Assembly: GCA_020726505.1 (NCBI GenBank) | Contig: JAHLEZ010000004.1 | Location: forward strand, 2,666,001 to 2,730,000 | Direction of reading: 5' to 3' | Length of the DNA: 64,000 nt | Source: Leptodontidium sp. MPI-SDFR-AT-0119 | Lineage: Eukaryota > Ascomycota > Leotiomycetes > Helotiales > Leptodontidiaceae | Shown here: positions 47,426 to 58,244 of the stretch, piece after piece | How positions within the stretch are numbered: position 1 is the first letter of the stretch | Layout of the letters: each line of letters starts with the position of its first letter | Notes under the pieces: model-generated | Seen by the model: only the letters and a program-made list of their open reading frames with translations | What the model was told of the DNA's origin: nothing | The model's database searches: none | Made by a program: the position numbers and the translations under genes

Positions 47426-48370
47426 TCATCTGATCCAAGCCTTGCTAACCCCAGCCAGCCCATCCTTAATCCACGGAGTCTCAAGCGTAGCAGTCTCATC
47501 AAACCCATGGTCTCCACTCTCAAACGTCCCAACCACACTCCCCAGACCGAATTTGTCCTCCCAAACTTTCACAAAATCCACCGAATGCTCACAAGGCACC
47601 GCCGTATCCTCCGTCCCATGCATAACGAACAGGAACGGGACCTTCTCATCCCCCTTCATCTTCTCCACAGCCCTCGCAGGATAAAACGACTCATCCGTCC
47701 CCATGATCTGCGGGAAAAGTCCGTTCTGCACAATGGGAAGCGCAATGTCCATCCTCGCTGGTGGGAATGCCCCTGTGACGATCTTCCCCGACTCCATTGC
47801 CGCGAGATGCTGATCCAGAACCGCTCTCGGTATCTGAGGTGCTCCAAAGGGTGATTTGTCTGTAGATGCAATGGAGTACCACGGTCTATCGAGGTACGTC
47901 ATTGGATATGCAGCAACGACGGCTTTTATCAGATCTCGTCTCATGAGACCTGACTGGATAGCTAGATAACCGCCTGCACTCTCGCCGTACGTGGCCACTC
48001 TTTCGTAATCTGGTGTGATGTCGCTCCCAATTCTCTTGAGGTATGCGGGCAGATCATTTTCAATCCAAGTCCAGAGATCACGTACATCTGAAAGGATGTC
48101 GAGCCCGTTGCTCTCTGGGAGGAGACGATAGTTGGGCGAGATTCGGATGGCGGAATGGAGAGTAGCGTAGTCCAGAGACCATGGGGCAGCCCAGTCGGGG
48201 TATATTGCGTGACCCCCGACGAGGTAGCCGCCGTGGAAGTGAATCAAAACTGGACGCTTTCCGGTATGAACACCCTTAGGGATAGCCACGTAGAGAGAGA
48301 TCTCTTGTTCATTCACTATTTTGTATGTTGTTGTCGTGATGTTGAAGTTGGCGAACTTTAGGTCGTCCAT
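47426..48370 (-). CDS. Alpha/beta hydrolase fold-3 (HSL-type) esterase
   Basis: Single-exon gene of 314 codons for a carboxylesterase of the hormone-sensitive-lipase group. The oxyanion-hole motif HFHGG lies at residues 44-48. The nucleophile elbow GESAGG places the catalytic Ser at 131. Asp255 in GTEDTAV and His288 in SGDHGFD complete the triad. The length is normal and all key residues are present. No signal peptide, so cytosolic. Such enzymes act on short-chain esters in detoxification or secondary metabolism; the substrate is not known. The neighbouring methyltransferase is transcribed away from it across a 0.9 kb shared promoter region. Confidence 0.93.
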   Translation of the reverse strand: MDDLKFANFNITTTTYKIVNEQEISLYVAIPKGVHTGKRPVLIHFHGGYLVGGHAIYPDWAAPWSLDYATLHSAIRISPNYRLLPESNGLDILSDVRDLWTWIENDLPAYLKRIGSDITPDYERVATYGESAGGYLAIQSGLMRRDLIKAVVAAYPMTYLDRPWYSIASTDKSPFGAPQIPRAVLDQHLAAMESGKIVTGAFPPARMDIALPIVQNGLFPQIMGTDESFYPARAVEKMKGDEKVPFLFVMHGTEDTAVPCEHSVDFVKVWEDKFGLGSVVGTFESGDHGFDETATLETPWIKDGLAGVSKAWIR

Positions 48371-49250
48371 GTCGTCTAGTTTTGGAGGTGGATTATGGAG
48401 TGAGACTGTTTAACTTGAAAGGGCGTCGAAAAAGCAGATTTGACTACAAATTTGGTTTGACTTCTGGTCCATGAGGAGGAAGGCGAGGCTCTGCTTTATA
48501 TGGTAGCCTTGCTTCCCGCTGTGCCGCTTGGCTTTTGGTTCCACACTCTGAGAATGTGTTTCATTAAAAATCCCGATCTACGCCCACCATTTTGCTGTGC
48601 CGTTCTGATTAGTAAGTAGTCCGACTTACGTTATGCTCATGAATGAAGCTTTACAGCTGAAATGGGTGTGGGCTCGCTTAGCCATCTTCGCACGTCGGCC
48701 TTCGGGTTTAGTGAACGCGACACCGATAATCCAGCTGAGGTACTGTACTTCGGTATCGCCGGTCGAAATGAAGATAAAACTCGGAGGAAGGTATGTAAGA
48801 CAAGGACATAGACGTGTATCCGAGAGGTCGTCGTTCGTACTGGGTTGGTTCTAATTGGCAAATCGTGATTGCACGCTTCCTCACTGTCGCACTCGTTTGA
48901 TTCTGGGTGGCAAGATGAGGTGAGGAGTTGTGCAAAAGTGGGCAAGTACCTAGTTCCAAAGATCGTCGCATTATATTCAGCTGTGGTAGTACTTCGCCAT
49001 AAATGGTTGATTACGAGAGAGCAAAATAGAGGATTTCACACATGATTTCTCGCATGTTTACATTTCATTACTGTATTGTTGTTGAACCTTCTCCGCCTGA
49101 ACAGCCAAGCCCAGCTACCCGAGGTGATGCCCTCTAGATAAGCTTAAGTTTACCGAGGATTAGTGCCTCGAAAGTACTGAACTTCACAAAACAACACTCC
49201 CAAGATGTCCTGTCACGTCTACACACCCTTTCGAGAGGAATCGATGCGGC
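48371..49250. promoter_or_regulatory. Divergent region between esterase and methyltransferase genes
   Basis: No gene supported. The two genes start at 48370 (leftward) and 49251 (rightward), so both promoters lie here. No specific factor site was identified. Confidence 0.5.
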
Positions 49251-50045
49251 ATGTTCATACTACGACCTCGAATACACCTTAGGCTTCAGTCATCTTTGAC
49301 TCGCTCATTGACTCGAGTCGCGTCCTACTCGACAATGACCTCCCAATCAACGCTGCCTCAGAGAACCAATCCTCTCCTTCGATCCCTCTACCCCGCCACG
49401 ATCACATATACATCCCAGGATCTGCTCCGACAGGATGAAGGGTCGGATATGGAATGGTATTCGCAGCCTCGCTTTGTGCAGCACATCGATGATGGAGCAA
49501 TCGTGTCCCTGAAATCCTATTACGACGCGATCATAAAACCAAATCACAGCATATTGGATCTCTGTTCCAGCTGGACGTCACATCTCTCTGCAGACCTCAA
49601 ACCACAAACCATGATTGGGTATGGAATGAATAAGCTGGAGTTGGAGCGGAATTCACACCTCACGAAACATTTCGTCAAAGACCTCAATACAAACTCAAGT
49701 CTGGAGGAGGTCCCGACCGAAAGCATCGACACTGTTATTTGCAATGTGTCTGTGGATTACCTTACCCAGCCCGTATCTATATTCAAGGAGATGAATAGGG
49801 TGTTGAAGGTTGGAGGGACTGCACATATGGCATTCAGCAATCGATGTTTCCCGACGAAAGTCGTCGGAAAGTGGATGAGGATGGATGATGAAGGGCGAAG
49901 ACAGTGGGTTGGAGGATATTTCTGGGCTAGTGGTGGTTGGGAGGATGTAGAAGAAGTCATATTGAAAGAGGGCAAACCTGGGTTCTGGGGTGCTTCCGAG
50001 GATCCTTTGTTTGTGGTCAGGGCTAGGAAAGCTGCCTCCAAATAA
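49251..50045 (+). CDS. SAM-dependent methyltransferase (type 11), probably mitochondrial
   Basis: An intact frame of 264 codons. The N-terminus MFILRPRIHLRLQSSLTRSL, with many Arg and no acidic residues for about 27 positions, is a good mitochondrial presequence; an internal Met at residue 29 (TMTSQSTLPQRTNPLL) could start a cytosolic form. The class I methyltransferase core follows. Motif I has the variant SILDLCSSWTSHL instead of the LDxGxG form, then IGYGMNKLELERN, SIDTVICNVSVDYL and KEMNRVLKVGG. This LDLCSSW variant is shared by a family found in plants, algae and fungi whose substrate is not established. The shortened glycine loop is a family trait, not damage. Confidence 0.88.
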   Translation: MFILRPRIHLRLQSSLTRSLTRVASYSTMTSQSTLPQRTNPLLRSLYPATITYTSQDLLRQDEGSDMEWYSQPRFVQHIDDGAIVSLKSYYDAIIKPNHSILDLCSSWTSHLSADLKPQTMIGYGMNKLELERNSHLTKHFVKDLNTNSSLEEVPTESIDTVICNVSVDYLTQPVSIFKEMNRVLKVGGTAHMAFSNRCFPTKVVGKWMRMDDEGRRQWVGGYFWASGGWEDVEEVILKEGKPGFWGASEDPLFVVRARKAASK

Positions 50046-50979
50046 GTTCAAGAACATCACACGAAAAAGTTGATCGAATCCTTGAAAAAGCTCTGAATCC
50101 AGAGACATGGAACACGACATCATGGACACCAGAATTCCCTCCTTGCATGCACAAAATCCTCTTCAAGTTCCACTAGGCCTGGACTGTCCCTTCCGAAATG
50201 GTTGGAATTGCAACATAACTTCGAGGCCTAGTCTACTCACATTTGGGCGGCTCTTTTGTTCCCTTCTCACGATTGAAATTGGTCCCAGTCCCTGGGACTC
50301 GCACTGGGCTCGTAAGGCTGGAAAGTCTCCGCTACCGCAGCAGCATGAAATTGCCGGTTGGACGTTGGAGGATGCGTCAATGCTCAATATTGGATGAAGT
50401 GGGGTAAATGTGCGAGTTGGCCTGCTTTACTTCATTGTGAAGCTTGCCCTGTTTTCAAGCCCAGAAGATCAGGGTCTGGAGCCCTTGTTTCTGCGTATAG
50501 GACACTGACAGATATTCATAGGGCAGGTAGAGCCAAATTAGCCCAATATGGATGAATGGCCAACACCGCTGGCTAAATTACTCAATGCTCAGACTTGAAC
50601 ACAGCTTCGGTCAGATAAACCTGGCAGCGACCCCTGACTCCATCCCGTCTGGTGGCTTGACCAAATCATTATTTCATGTCGCTGGATACTCTATTTCGCT
50701 GTCATGGCTCCAATAGTTGCCACTTTATCGCACCACCTGTGGGATTTCTGTAAGGCCACAGCCCCTATCTGACATCTTCTTCTCTGCGGCGTGGAAACCC
50801 TTTTATATGATGTAGCAGCAAGTTGCTGTTCAACCGTACAGCGCTGTCAATTTCGCTAGGGTAATTTGAGCTTTCCAGACTACTTTATTTCTCTCGAGGG
50901 GATATATTCAACACTATGCCCATTGTTATGTTTTGATTGTGGTTACCGGCTCATCCTATACATTCGTTTCCGTTTGATC
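50046..50979. other. Spacer, no gene seen
   Basis: About 930 bases with no gene; the last part should be the promoter and leader of the WSC gene. Confidence 0.5.
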
Positions 50980-53243
50980 ATGGATTCCCTGGCGATCATG
51001 GCTCCCTCATTGTCATGGAAGCTTAGTACCTTCGTTATTTCGAGCATCGTCGCCTCAGTTGTCTCCGCAACACCTCAAACTCTCGAGAAGGGTTGCGGCT
51101 GGACTTATTTAGGATGTATCTTCTACCAGGGCATCGGAAGGCCGTTCACGAAGGCGTTTGTGCCTTCAACAGAGGTAGATACTACGAATGAGAACTGCCA
51201 AGCAGTATGCTCAAAAAATGGGTATTCATACGCTGCTATGGAGGATGGATGGGGATGTTACTGTGGGAACACATTGACGGCTTCGCTATCACTCGATGGT
51301 TACTGCAATTGGCCTTGCTTTGGAGATGCCACTGAGATATGCGGAGGCTATATCGCACAGAGTATCTACGTCAATACTTGTGCTGTCGTAAGCTCTATCT
51401 CGAGCTCATCCTCGACCAGTAAGTGCCGACCCGTGTTTATCCCAGCCTCCATCAATTTCGAGGAAGATTTCGCTATCGTTTCATTTATAAACAATCATTG
51501 CCCACAACATGTGCCTTTTCAAGTCTTTGGCTTCGTCCGATCCCTTTCAATCACCTCCTGTTTCATAAAACAACATGAGGGTTGTTTTTGAAGTTTTGTT
51601 GCTTTTGGCATTCAGGCCTTTGGCCTCTGCCCAGATTTTGCTCCCTCCTGGTCAAATACCTTGTGAGATTTTGCTGCATCTTTCTCACCGAGCCTTTTTC
51701 TCGAGGAACTTGGGGTCAACACTAACTATCCACAGCGTTCAGCATTCCTCCACCCCCTTCGACTGTTGCACCACCGTCAATCAGCCTCAGTCTCGGCCCT
51801 CCACCAAGTGTTACTCCTCCAGTTCCGACGGTATCAACACCTACAATTCTAACTCTTTCGATCTCACCTCCTGCTCCTCCGACACCTACTCTTCCACCGC
51901 CAGTCCCCACAACTCCCTCTCTATCCCTATCACTCGGTCCACCTTCAAGTTCTATTCCACCACCGCCGGTCACAACCCCATCACTTTCTCTATCGCTTGG
52001 TCTTCCTTCAACCTCCTTGCCTCAACCTCCAGTCACGACACCTACTCTTTCTGTATCGATTGGTAGTCCCACGGTGTCTGTGCCTCTTCCACCCGTCAGC
52101 ACACCGTCTCTGTCTTTGTCTATCGGTACTGCTACGAGCTCCAAGCCTCTCCCTCCGGTATCAACACTGCCATCTCTCTCGGTCTCAATTGGTACACTTT
52201 CTACTTCCAAACCTCTACCTTCTACGCCAGCTTCGACATCGAGAAAAACAAAACCATCCTATACAATACCCACTTTCAAACCCAGTCATACGAAACCTAC
52301 CTTCAGCATTCCATCACACACCAAGCCAGGATTTTCTAAGCCGACTTACTCGAAGCCTCCTCATACGACGCAGTACACAGCATCAACTGTGAAAACTACA
52401 AAGACGTACACGATCAACTCGTGTGCATCAACAGTCAAGTCCTGCTCTTATGGATCCACAACCACGACTGTATCCCATTTCACAACACTGTATCCCGTAA
52501 CCAGCACACCTACACCTCCACCAACAAGCAAAACAACAAAATACACCACCTCCACCCTCTCCACCACAAAAACCTACACCATCACCTCCTGCCTCCCCCA
52601 CATAACCAAATGCCCCATCGGCTCCCTCACCACAACAGTCTCACACTACACCACAATCTGCCCCATACCACCACCTCCTCCTACCTCCCCTCCAACTCTA
52701 ACAACAAGCACATTCAAAACCTCCACAAAGTACACCACCACAACAGTCTACACCAAGATAACATACACCATCACCTCCTGCCCACCCACCCACTCAAAAT
52801 GCCACATCGGCTCAACGACCGTCGTCACAAGCTCGCTATACACGACGACTTGTCCCGTAGCGACCGAGATTGAGACTGAGACGGATTCCGGGACTACAAC
52901 GACGACTTTACTGCCTACTACCAAGACTGCACATCTCTCCCTTGGGACACCGCTGTTTACACTCTCGCCTGAAGGGCCTGAGAAGACGTCTGAGACGGAG
53001 GGTGAGGAGAACCCTACGACCGTGCCTGTTGAAGGTCCAAAACCGACACCGAAATTCACCGCCGGTGTCCAGTCTGGGACGCTTAAATCGCCACCTTCAT
53101 CCGCGAGCTCAACTATTTTCCTGCAGGTCCCGCAGACGCCGACGCCGATAGAAGTTAAGAATTCAGGACGGGCGTTGGATGTGCGTGGGGTTGAGGTGTT
53201 TGTTCTGGGGTTTGTGGTAGTTGTTGGGTTGGTTGTTGTCTGA
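50980..53243 (+). CDS. WSC-domain, Ser/Thr/Pro-rich GPI-type cell-wall protein
   Basis: Secreted wall protein. A signal peptide (to about residue 30, SSIVASVVSA) is followed by one WSC domain, which in the family binds wall glucans or acts in stress sensing: CGWTYLGCIFYQ, ENCQAVCSKNGYSYAA, WGCYCGN, GYCNWPCFGDATEICGG, SIYVNTC. Exon 1 is 50980-51418 and exon 2 is 51736-53243, giving 649 codons in frame. Exon 2 encodes Pro/Ser/Thr repeats (T-P-(S/T)-L-S-(L/V)-S-(L/I)-G about every 20-30 residues), then three repeats with paired cysteines (TYTI(N/T)SC...GS(L/T)TTTVS). It ends in a hydrophobic tail after N-S-G, as expected for a GPI signal. The 317-nt intron is unusually long for this window and holds another possible start (next entry). 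Confidence 0.8.
51575..53243 (+). CDS. Alternative first exon or separate gene: second signal peptide feeding the same wall-protein repeats
   Basis: Inside the 317-nt intron of the WSC gene, an ATG at 51575 begins MRVVFEVLLLLAFRPLASAQ, a textbook signal peptide with an A-x-A cleavage site. The exon 51575-51650 ends CCTG|GTCAAA in phase 1, the same phase as the WSC exon, and an 85-nt intron would join it to the exon at 51736 (PPAFSIPPPP), for 528 codons exactly. This would make a secreted, GPI-anchored Pro/Ser/Thr protein without the WSC domain. A third option is that 51635-51650 is a 16-nt internal exon of the WSC transcript, since that junction is also in frame. Confidence 0.45.
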
Positions 53244-54105
53244 TTTGATTTGGTTTGATTTGACTTCTTGATTCTGGTGGGCTTCTCCCTTCCTGTTTTT
53301 TTTCTTCTCCTTTCTTGATTGTTAAAACGGATGTCAAGTTGTATCGTCTGTTATTTTTGAAGGGACAATGGCGAGGAAGGGAGTAAGAACGAGGGGGGTA
53401 GGAGGGTTGGGGTGGATTCTAATTATACTAATTTGCTTTACTCGCGATCGTGGCTACGCGTTGTTCTCATTCAGGTGGATGGATGCCTTTTGGGGGGGGG
53501 GTTTCTTCTTTTCAGTCCTTACTTAGTTTGCTTCACTTCTACTGGTGGCTTTGGGGGATGTGATTTGGCAATATGGTTTGGGGACGTATGTTGTGTTTGA
53601 TGAGGGCAAGAGAGGATATGACAGGAGATGACGAGTGTGTGTCTAGATAGTTTAGATAGCTTCAATGAACCTTCAATCCATAATTTATTGATCCTTTGAA
53701 AGCTCTCTATATCTACGGTGCGTAGCTGTTTGACGCAGCTATCTCTCCACTTGCCATAAGAGCTCTAAGCTCAATCGACTCACAAAAAGTGAAGGATATT
53801 CCCCAATTCGAGCTGCATTATATTTGACTGCCTATGACAGAGATTCTGAGGAGGGAAGGTAAATGACTATTAGACGTTAAAATCCACCGACATAACTCTC
53901 TATTCTTCTGCACTTTAGGTTTGCGGTGAATGCCTCACGATGTTGAATGGAAGAAAAGAGGAAGAAACAATCGAGGAGGGAAGGAACATGGGAAGTAACC
54001 AATAACAACATTCTAGTTGAGGCTCCCAAATAAAGTGACACGGAATATATATAGCCTTCGCTGATATCGAGATATCTTTATTCATTCCTGACTTTACCAG
54101 CCATA

Positions 54106-54123
54106 ACATCACATCACATCACC
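54106..54123. repeat. ACATC pentamer array
   Basis: ACATC repeated three times and then ACC. It is the reverse complement of the GATGT arrays at 55568 and 58228. Confidence 0.75.
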
Positions 54124-54841
54124 TCACCACGCAAAAGCCGAAGAATCAATTCACTCATACCCCACCAAACCCACCCCCAGCGTTAAAAACGTCAAGACGA
54201 AAACATAGGGGGGTTTTTTTAAAAAAAAATTTGTATACTAAATTGCTTACATTCTAGAGCGTTCCACTCATCCTTGAGTGGTAGTGGCGAAAAATACTGG
54301 TAGATAGTAGCTAAGAGAGAAGAAGAGAAGAGGAAAAAAAGGGAAGAAAAAAACTCTTCTGGAACGATACTATACAATAATACCACAACCCAGATCTCCC
54401 AGATCTTGGGACCGATGTTATGCTAACGAAGTAGAAAAGTGTCCACACTCTCTCGCTTATCAAAGCCGAAGCCGGTCCCAAACAATGAAATGAAAGGAAA
54501 AGAAAAGGGGTCTATTTGCATTGTATTGTATGGACGGACGGAGGAGACTGTGAGGGATTAGTGAGGCTTTGGTGAAGGGAGAAGGGAGGAGGGTGTCAAG
54601 GGAAGAAAGAAAAAATTGAAGGCATATGTTTGGGTTTGCTGGACTTTTTTGCCGGTTTCGCTGAGAATGGGAATGACAATGAGAACGAGAACAAGAATAA
54701 GGCTGAGACATCATAACAAAGCCTGTCGCTCTAGGCACGTCCAGATCACTGGGTCGCTGGGTCGCTAGCTGGAAAGTTGGGCCGGGGTCGCGTTAGGAAG
54801 AATGGGATGGGGTGGGGGGAAGAAGGCTGAAGATGCGGTCG

Positions 54842-56146
54842 GTACTGTAGTTTACTCATTCTGCAGTGCAGAATTGCAGATCTCCAGTACTGTATTGTAT
54901 GTATGTCTCGCTCTGCCAGGTTGTCAGACATATGTCTGACATTTAGACGGGAGCTTGGGATATTTTTTGGGGGTTTGGGTTTGGGTTTGGATCTGACACG
55001 AGGTGCCGGGACGGGAGCGGAGCGACGAGGCACAGTAGTGGGAGGGTGCGGTGTGGTTGGTGTGGGGAGCCACGTTTCTAGGGCATGTCTCGGATTCCCC
55101 CCGTAGGGAAGGGCTGCATGTGAGGCTTTCGCTTTCTCTTGTTTCTGAAAAGAAAAAAGTTTTTCTTTTTGTGTATCTTTGGATTCGCGTTAAGAATATT
55201 GGGTGATTGTTTGTTTGTTTGTTTATTTCTTGGAGAAAATGCGATTGGATGAGGGGATGATGATGATGAGGTGAGCCGGACTTCCCCAAGTCAGTCGCAA
55301 CGACCAATACGCATCTTTGTTTACCACACAAGTATACATACATACATGAGTACATGTATTACATGTGAAAGGCTACAGTACGATCAACTAGATCTATCTC
55401 TACTGTATCTCTATCGATCGCGAACGTGAAAGCGACATTCTTTCGGGGTTTGGTTTGAAATCTGGGGGCTTTGAATGAATGCCTTGCATGCAGATTTGAG
55501 TGAAGTGAGTGGGTGAGACATGGGAAGAGTCGGTGAGAAGATACTGCATGTGGGATTTGACTCCCGCGATGTGATGTGATGTGATGTGATGTCGTGACTT
55601 GCGCTGCATGTACATGTACATACATACTTGCAAGTATCTATCTATCTGCGAGTTGCGCATTGCCGCATTTTAGAAAATGTAGGAGGAGGAGGAGCAGGAG
55701 GATGAACGAGGATAGGGATGAGAATAAACAGGTTATGTATGTTACACAGCTCATCCGCTTCTGCATTGGTATGCGGGGAGCTGATGAATCGATCGATCCG
55801 ATCGATCGACCGGCTTTTTACTGTAGGTGATGTGGGTAGGATCAGACCATGGGATTCTGCTGCTTTGAAGACTTTGGTACAGTACTTACGATGGACGCAT
55901 GGAAGGATTTATGTACTTTGTACTGTATATGCGGAGGTACGGAAGCACAGTACAGTACATATCTTTCAAGGGATTAGAAGGCCTGGTCTGGTCTCGAGGT
56001 CAGGTCCCATAGTACTGTATTTGTCGTGGATGAGAAATTCCCCGGATTTATATTTAGTTTTGAGGATGACTGAGCATATACATACATACATCGTGAACAC
56101 CAGGATTGAGGAGTTGAGGTGGAGAAATGTACATTACTGTACAGTA
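54842..56146. promoter_or_regulatory. Cluster of GTACTGTAC/ACAGTAC palindromic words
   Basis: At least ten TACTGTA, GTACTGT or ACAGTAC words occur in 1.3 kb (for example near 54842, 54886, 55376, 55821, 55877, 55946, 56010). The longest is the perfect 12-bp palindrome TACTGTACAGTA at 56135-56146. Repeated palindromes of this kind may be binding sites for a dimeric factor, or a simple-sequence effect. No known fungal factor is assigned. Confidence 0.4.
55568..55592. repeat. GATGT pentamer array (5 units)
   Basis: Five consecutive GATGT units, matching the array at 58228 and the reverse-complement array at 54106. Confidence 0.85.
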
Positions 56147-58227
56147 CATGGGAACAAGTAGCTAGCTAGCTGGATATGCAGGTAGAGATGGATTCGGTAA
56201 TAAATTAAATAAATACCTAGGTACAATGAGAGCGTTGGGTGTGTGGGATTTAAATCTCTAGGTTAATAATCGCGTCAACTTCATCTTCAACTCTAGATCC
56301 CTGTCCCTTCACAAGTAAATATCGCGATAAGAGAACATTCCATCCATCCCATCCCTCACATCAATCGGGCGAAGCGGGCAAAGCACCTCCACCGGGGAAG
56401 CGTAGTGCAGCTCTCGGCATCGGAACCGCTGCACTCATTCTCTTCCGGATCGTTTATGTGGCGCTGCGGCGGTGCAGAACGTGGCTCTTTTCAGGTGCTT
56501 GTCCGAACCCCTCTTTCCGCTTTGCCTCCCTCAAGTCAAGACAAAGAAACACGCGATGATGCTGATACTGATGGCTTTGGCGGCTGATTGTATGTAGGGA
56601 TCTAGTTGGTCTAGTTGAATGACGTATGGATTTGTGGATTTACTATGTGGATGTGGGCGCTTAATTGTTGATTGACTTGCCTTTTTTGTTGAGTTACTCG
56701 GTATGTCTGGGAAAGGGAGAGAGAGGAAGGGCAGTGGTGGATGGATGATGGAATGGGAATTGTTCGCATCGGCATTTCTTCCATTCCAGGTTTGGGTGGG
56801 TGGTAGCCCACGGGGGCCAACGTCAACTTGTGAGTGTGTGATTGAGGGGGAGGGGCAAGCAAGCTCCGTAAGTAAGTTTGGTACCGAAGAGAGGGGTGCA
56901 GTGCAGGCAGGGCTGGAAAAAACTTGGAAGAGAGGCTTAAGAGACTTCTCTTATGAACTCCTCGACTAGGAAGAGAGTTTGGTAACGAAACGGGTGATTT
57001 TTTCATCTTTCCAAGGCAGAGATGGAATGCGGAGGTGGTGATTTAGTTGGAAGGTGGGATTGGAGTGGATTGGCATGGAACGGAATGGAGCTTGGAGAGA
57101 GGGAGCTGGGAGACGAAAGTGGTAGGGGAATATGACAGGAAATGAGGGGAATAGAATAGCGTGGCGCTTATACTCGTGGGAAGGAAGTGCCTTTTGATAA
57201 CAGTATCGACCTAGGTAATTTAGGTGTTCCCTTAGGGTTGGAATTGAGTTTCCCAAGTACTTTCGTACAATCCAAATGCAGTATTTGAGATCTGGGTTGC
57301 GATTGGTAGCAGATATACTTTTCCATCAAGTGTAGGTTGTGCAGTGGTGAGTCGTCGGTAGTGTATCTTGCTTTCCCCTCCTCTCAGATATTGACACACG
57401 CACGTATCTATCTGTCCGAACTAAACAGAGTCTAGACTGGATTGTCTTGCCTTCCCTGTGGAAAGACATGTGCATCTATCTCCACGTTGAAGTTTTCCCG
57501 TGATTCTACTGTACCTACCTTTGCTGTAACTTTCCTCCCCTCCCTCCCTCCTCTCCGCTTCCCCTCATGTCCTGTCGTTATAAGTGGTGGAGACTCAAGC
57601 TTAAGCTTATTCGTAAAGCTGTTTACGAAGTTAGTCTGTCTTGTCTGTCTCTGCAACTGGACTTGCTTGCTTGCTCTTTGCCTTCGCTTCGCTTCATGTG
57701 GGTAGGTAGGCGAGCTCTGACTTCGGCCACACCGAAAGCGTAAGGTGGCTTGAGGGGTTGAGCCGGAAGTGGTGAATGCACCGACCACGAACCCTTTTTT
57801 TTTTTGTGGGTTTTGTGTACGAGAAGAGAAGAAGCGCCGTAGCATTTGACGGGGACCGCTACGTCAGTGTTGGAAGCGGACGTGCATGAAAGGGCGATGG
57901 GCTGGGTGGGTGCTGGAAGAGGAGAGGGAGGGGAAAAGAGTGTGGACCCTGGAGATGGATGATGGAGATCGATCGTGAAGTGGTCTCTGAAGTGGAAGCT
58001 TGGAAAACCAGAAGCGAGATGGGACCGAGTGAATGGATGAACGAAACCTTGGAATCTTCCTGGGTGTATAGAAAACAGCCTTGTCTATAAAGATCGCTTC
58101 GTGCCAACCGGTTTGTTTGAAATGCCATAGTAGACCAAGGAATGGGTGGTAGATGGTAAGTCTGGCTTATGTGAACGTTACACTGGGCCGGCCTGTTGAC
58201 GAGTCAAGTGCATCATTTGTTCGTGAC

Positions 58228-58244
58228 GTGATGTGATGTGATGT
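58228..58244. repeat. GTGAT pentamer array
   Basis: Three GTGAT units plus GT; same motif as at 55568. Confidence 0.75.

Noticed and set aside
52421..52873. A 150-codon His/Asn-rich frame
   Set aside because: It is a shifted reading of the Thr/Ser repeats of the wall protein.
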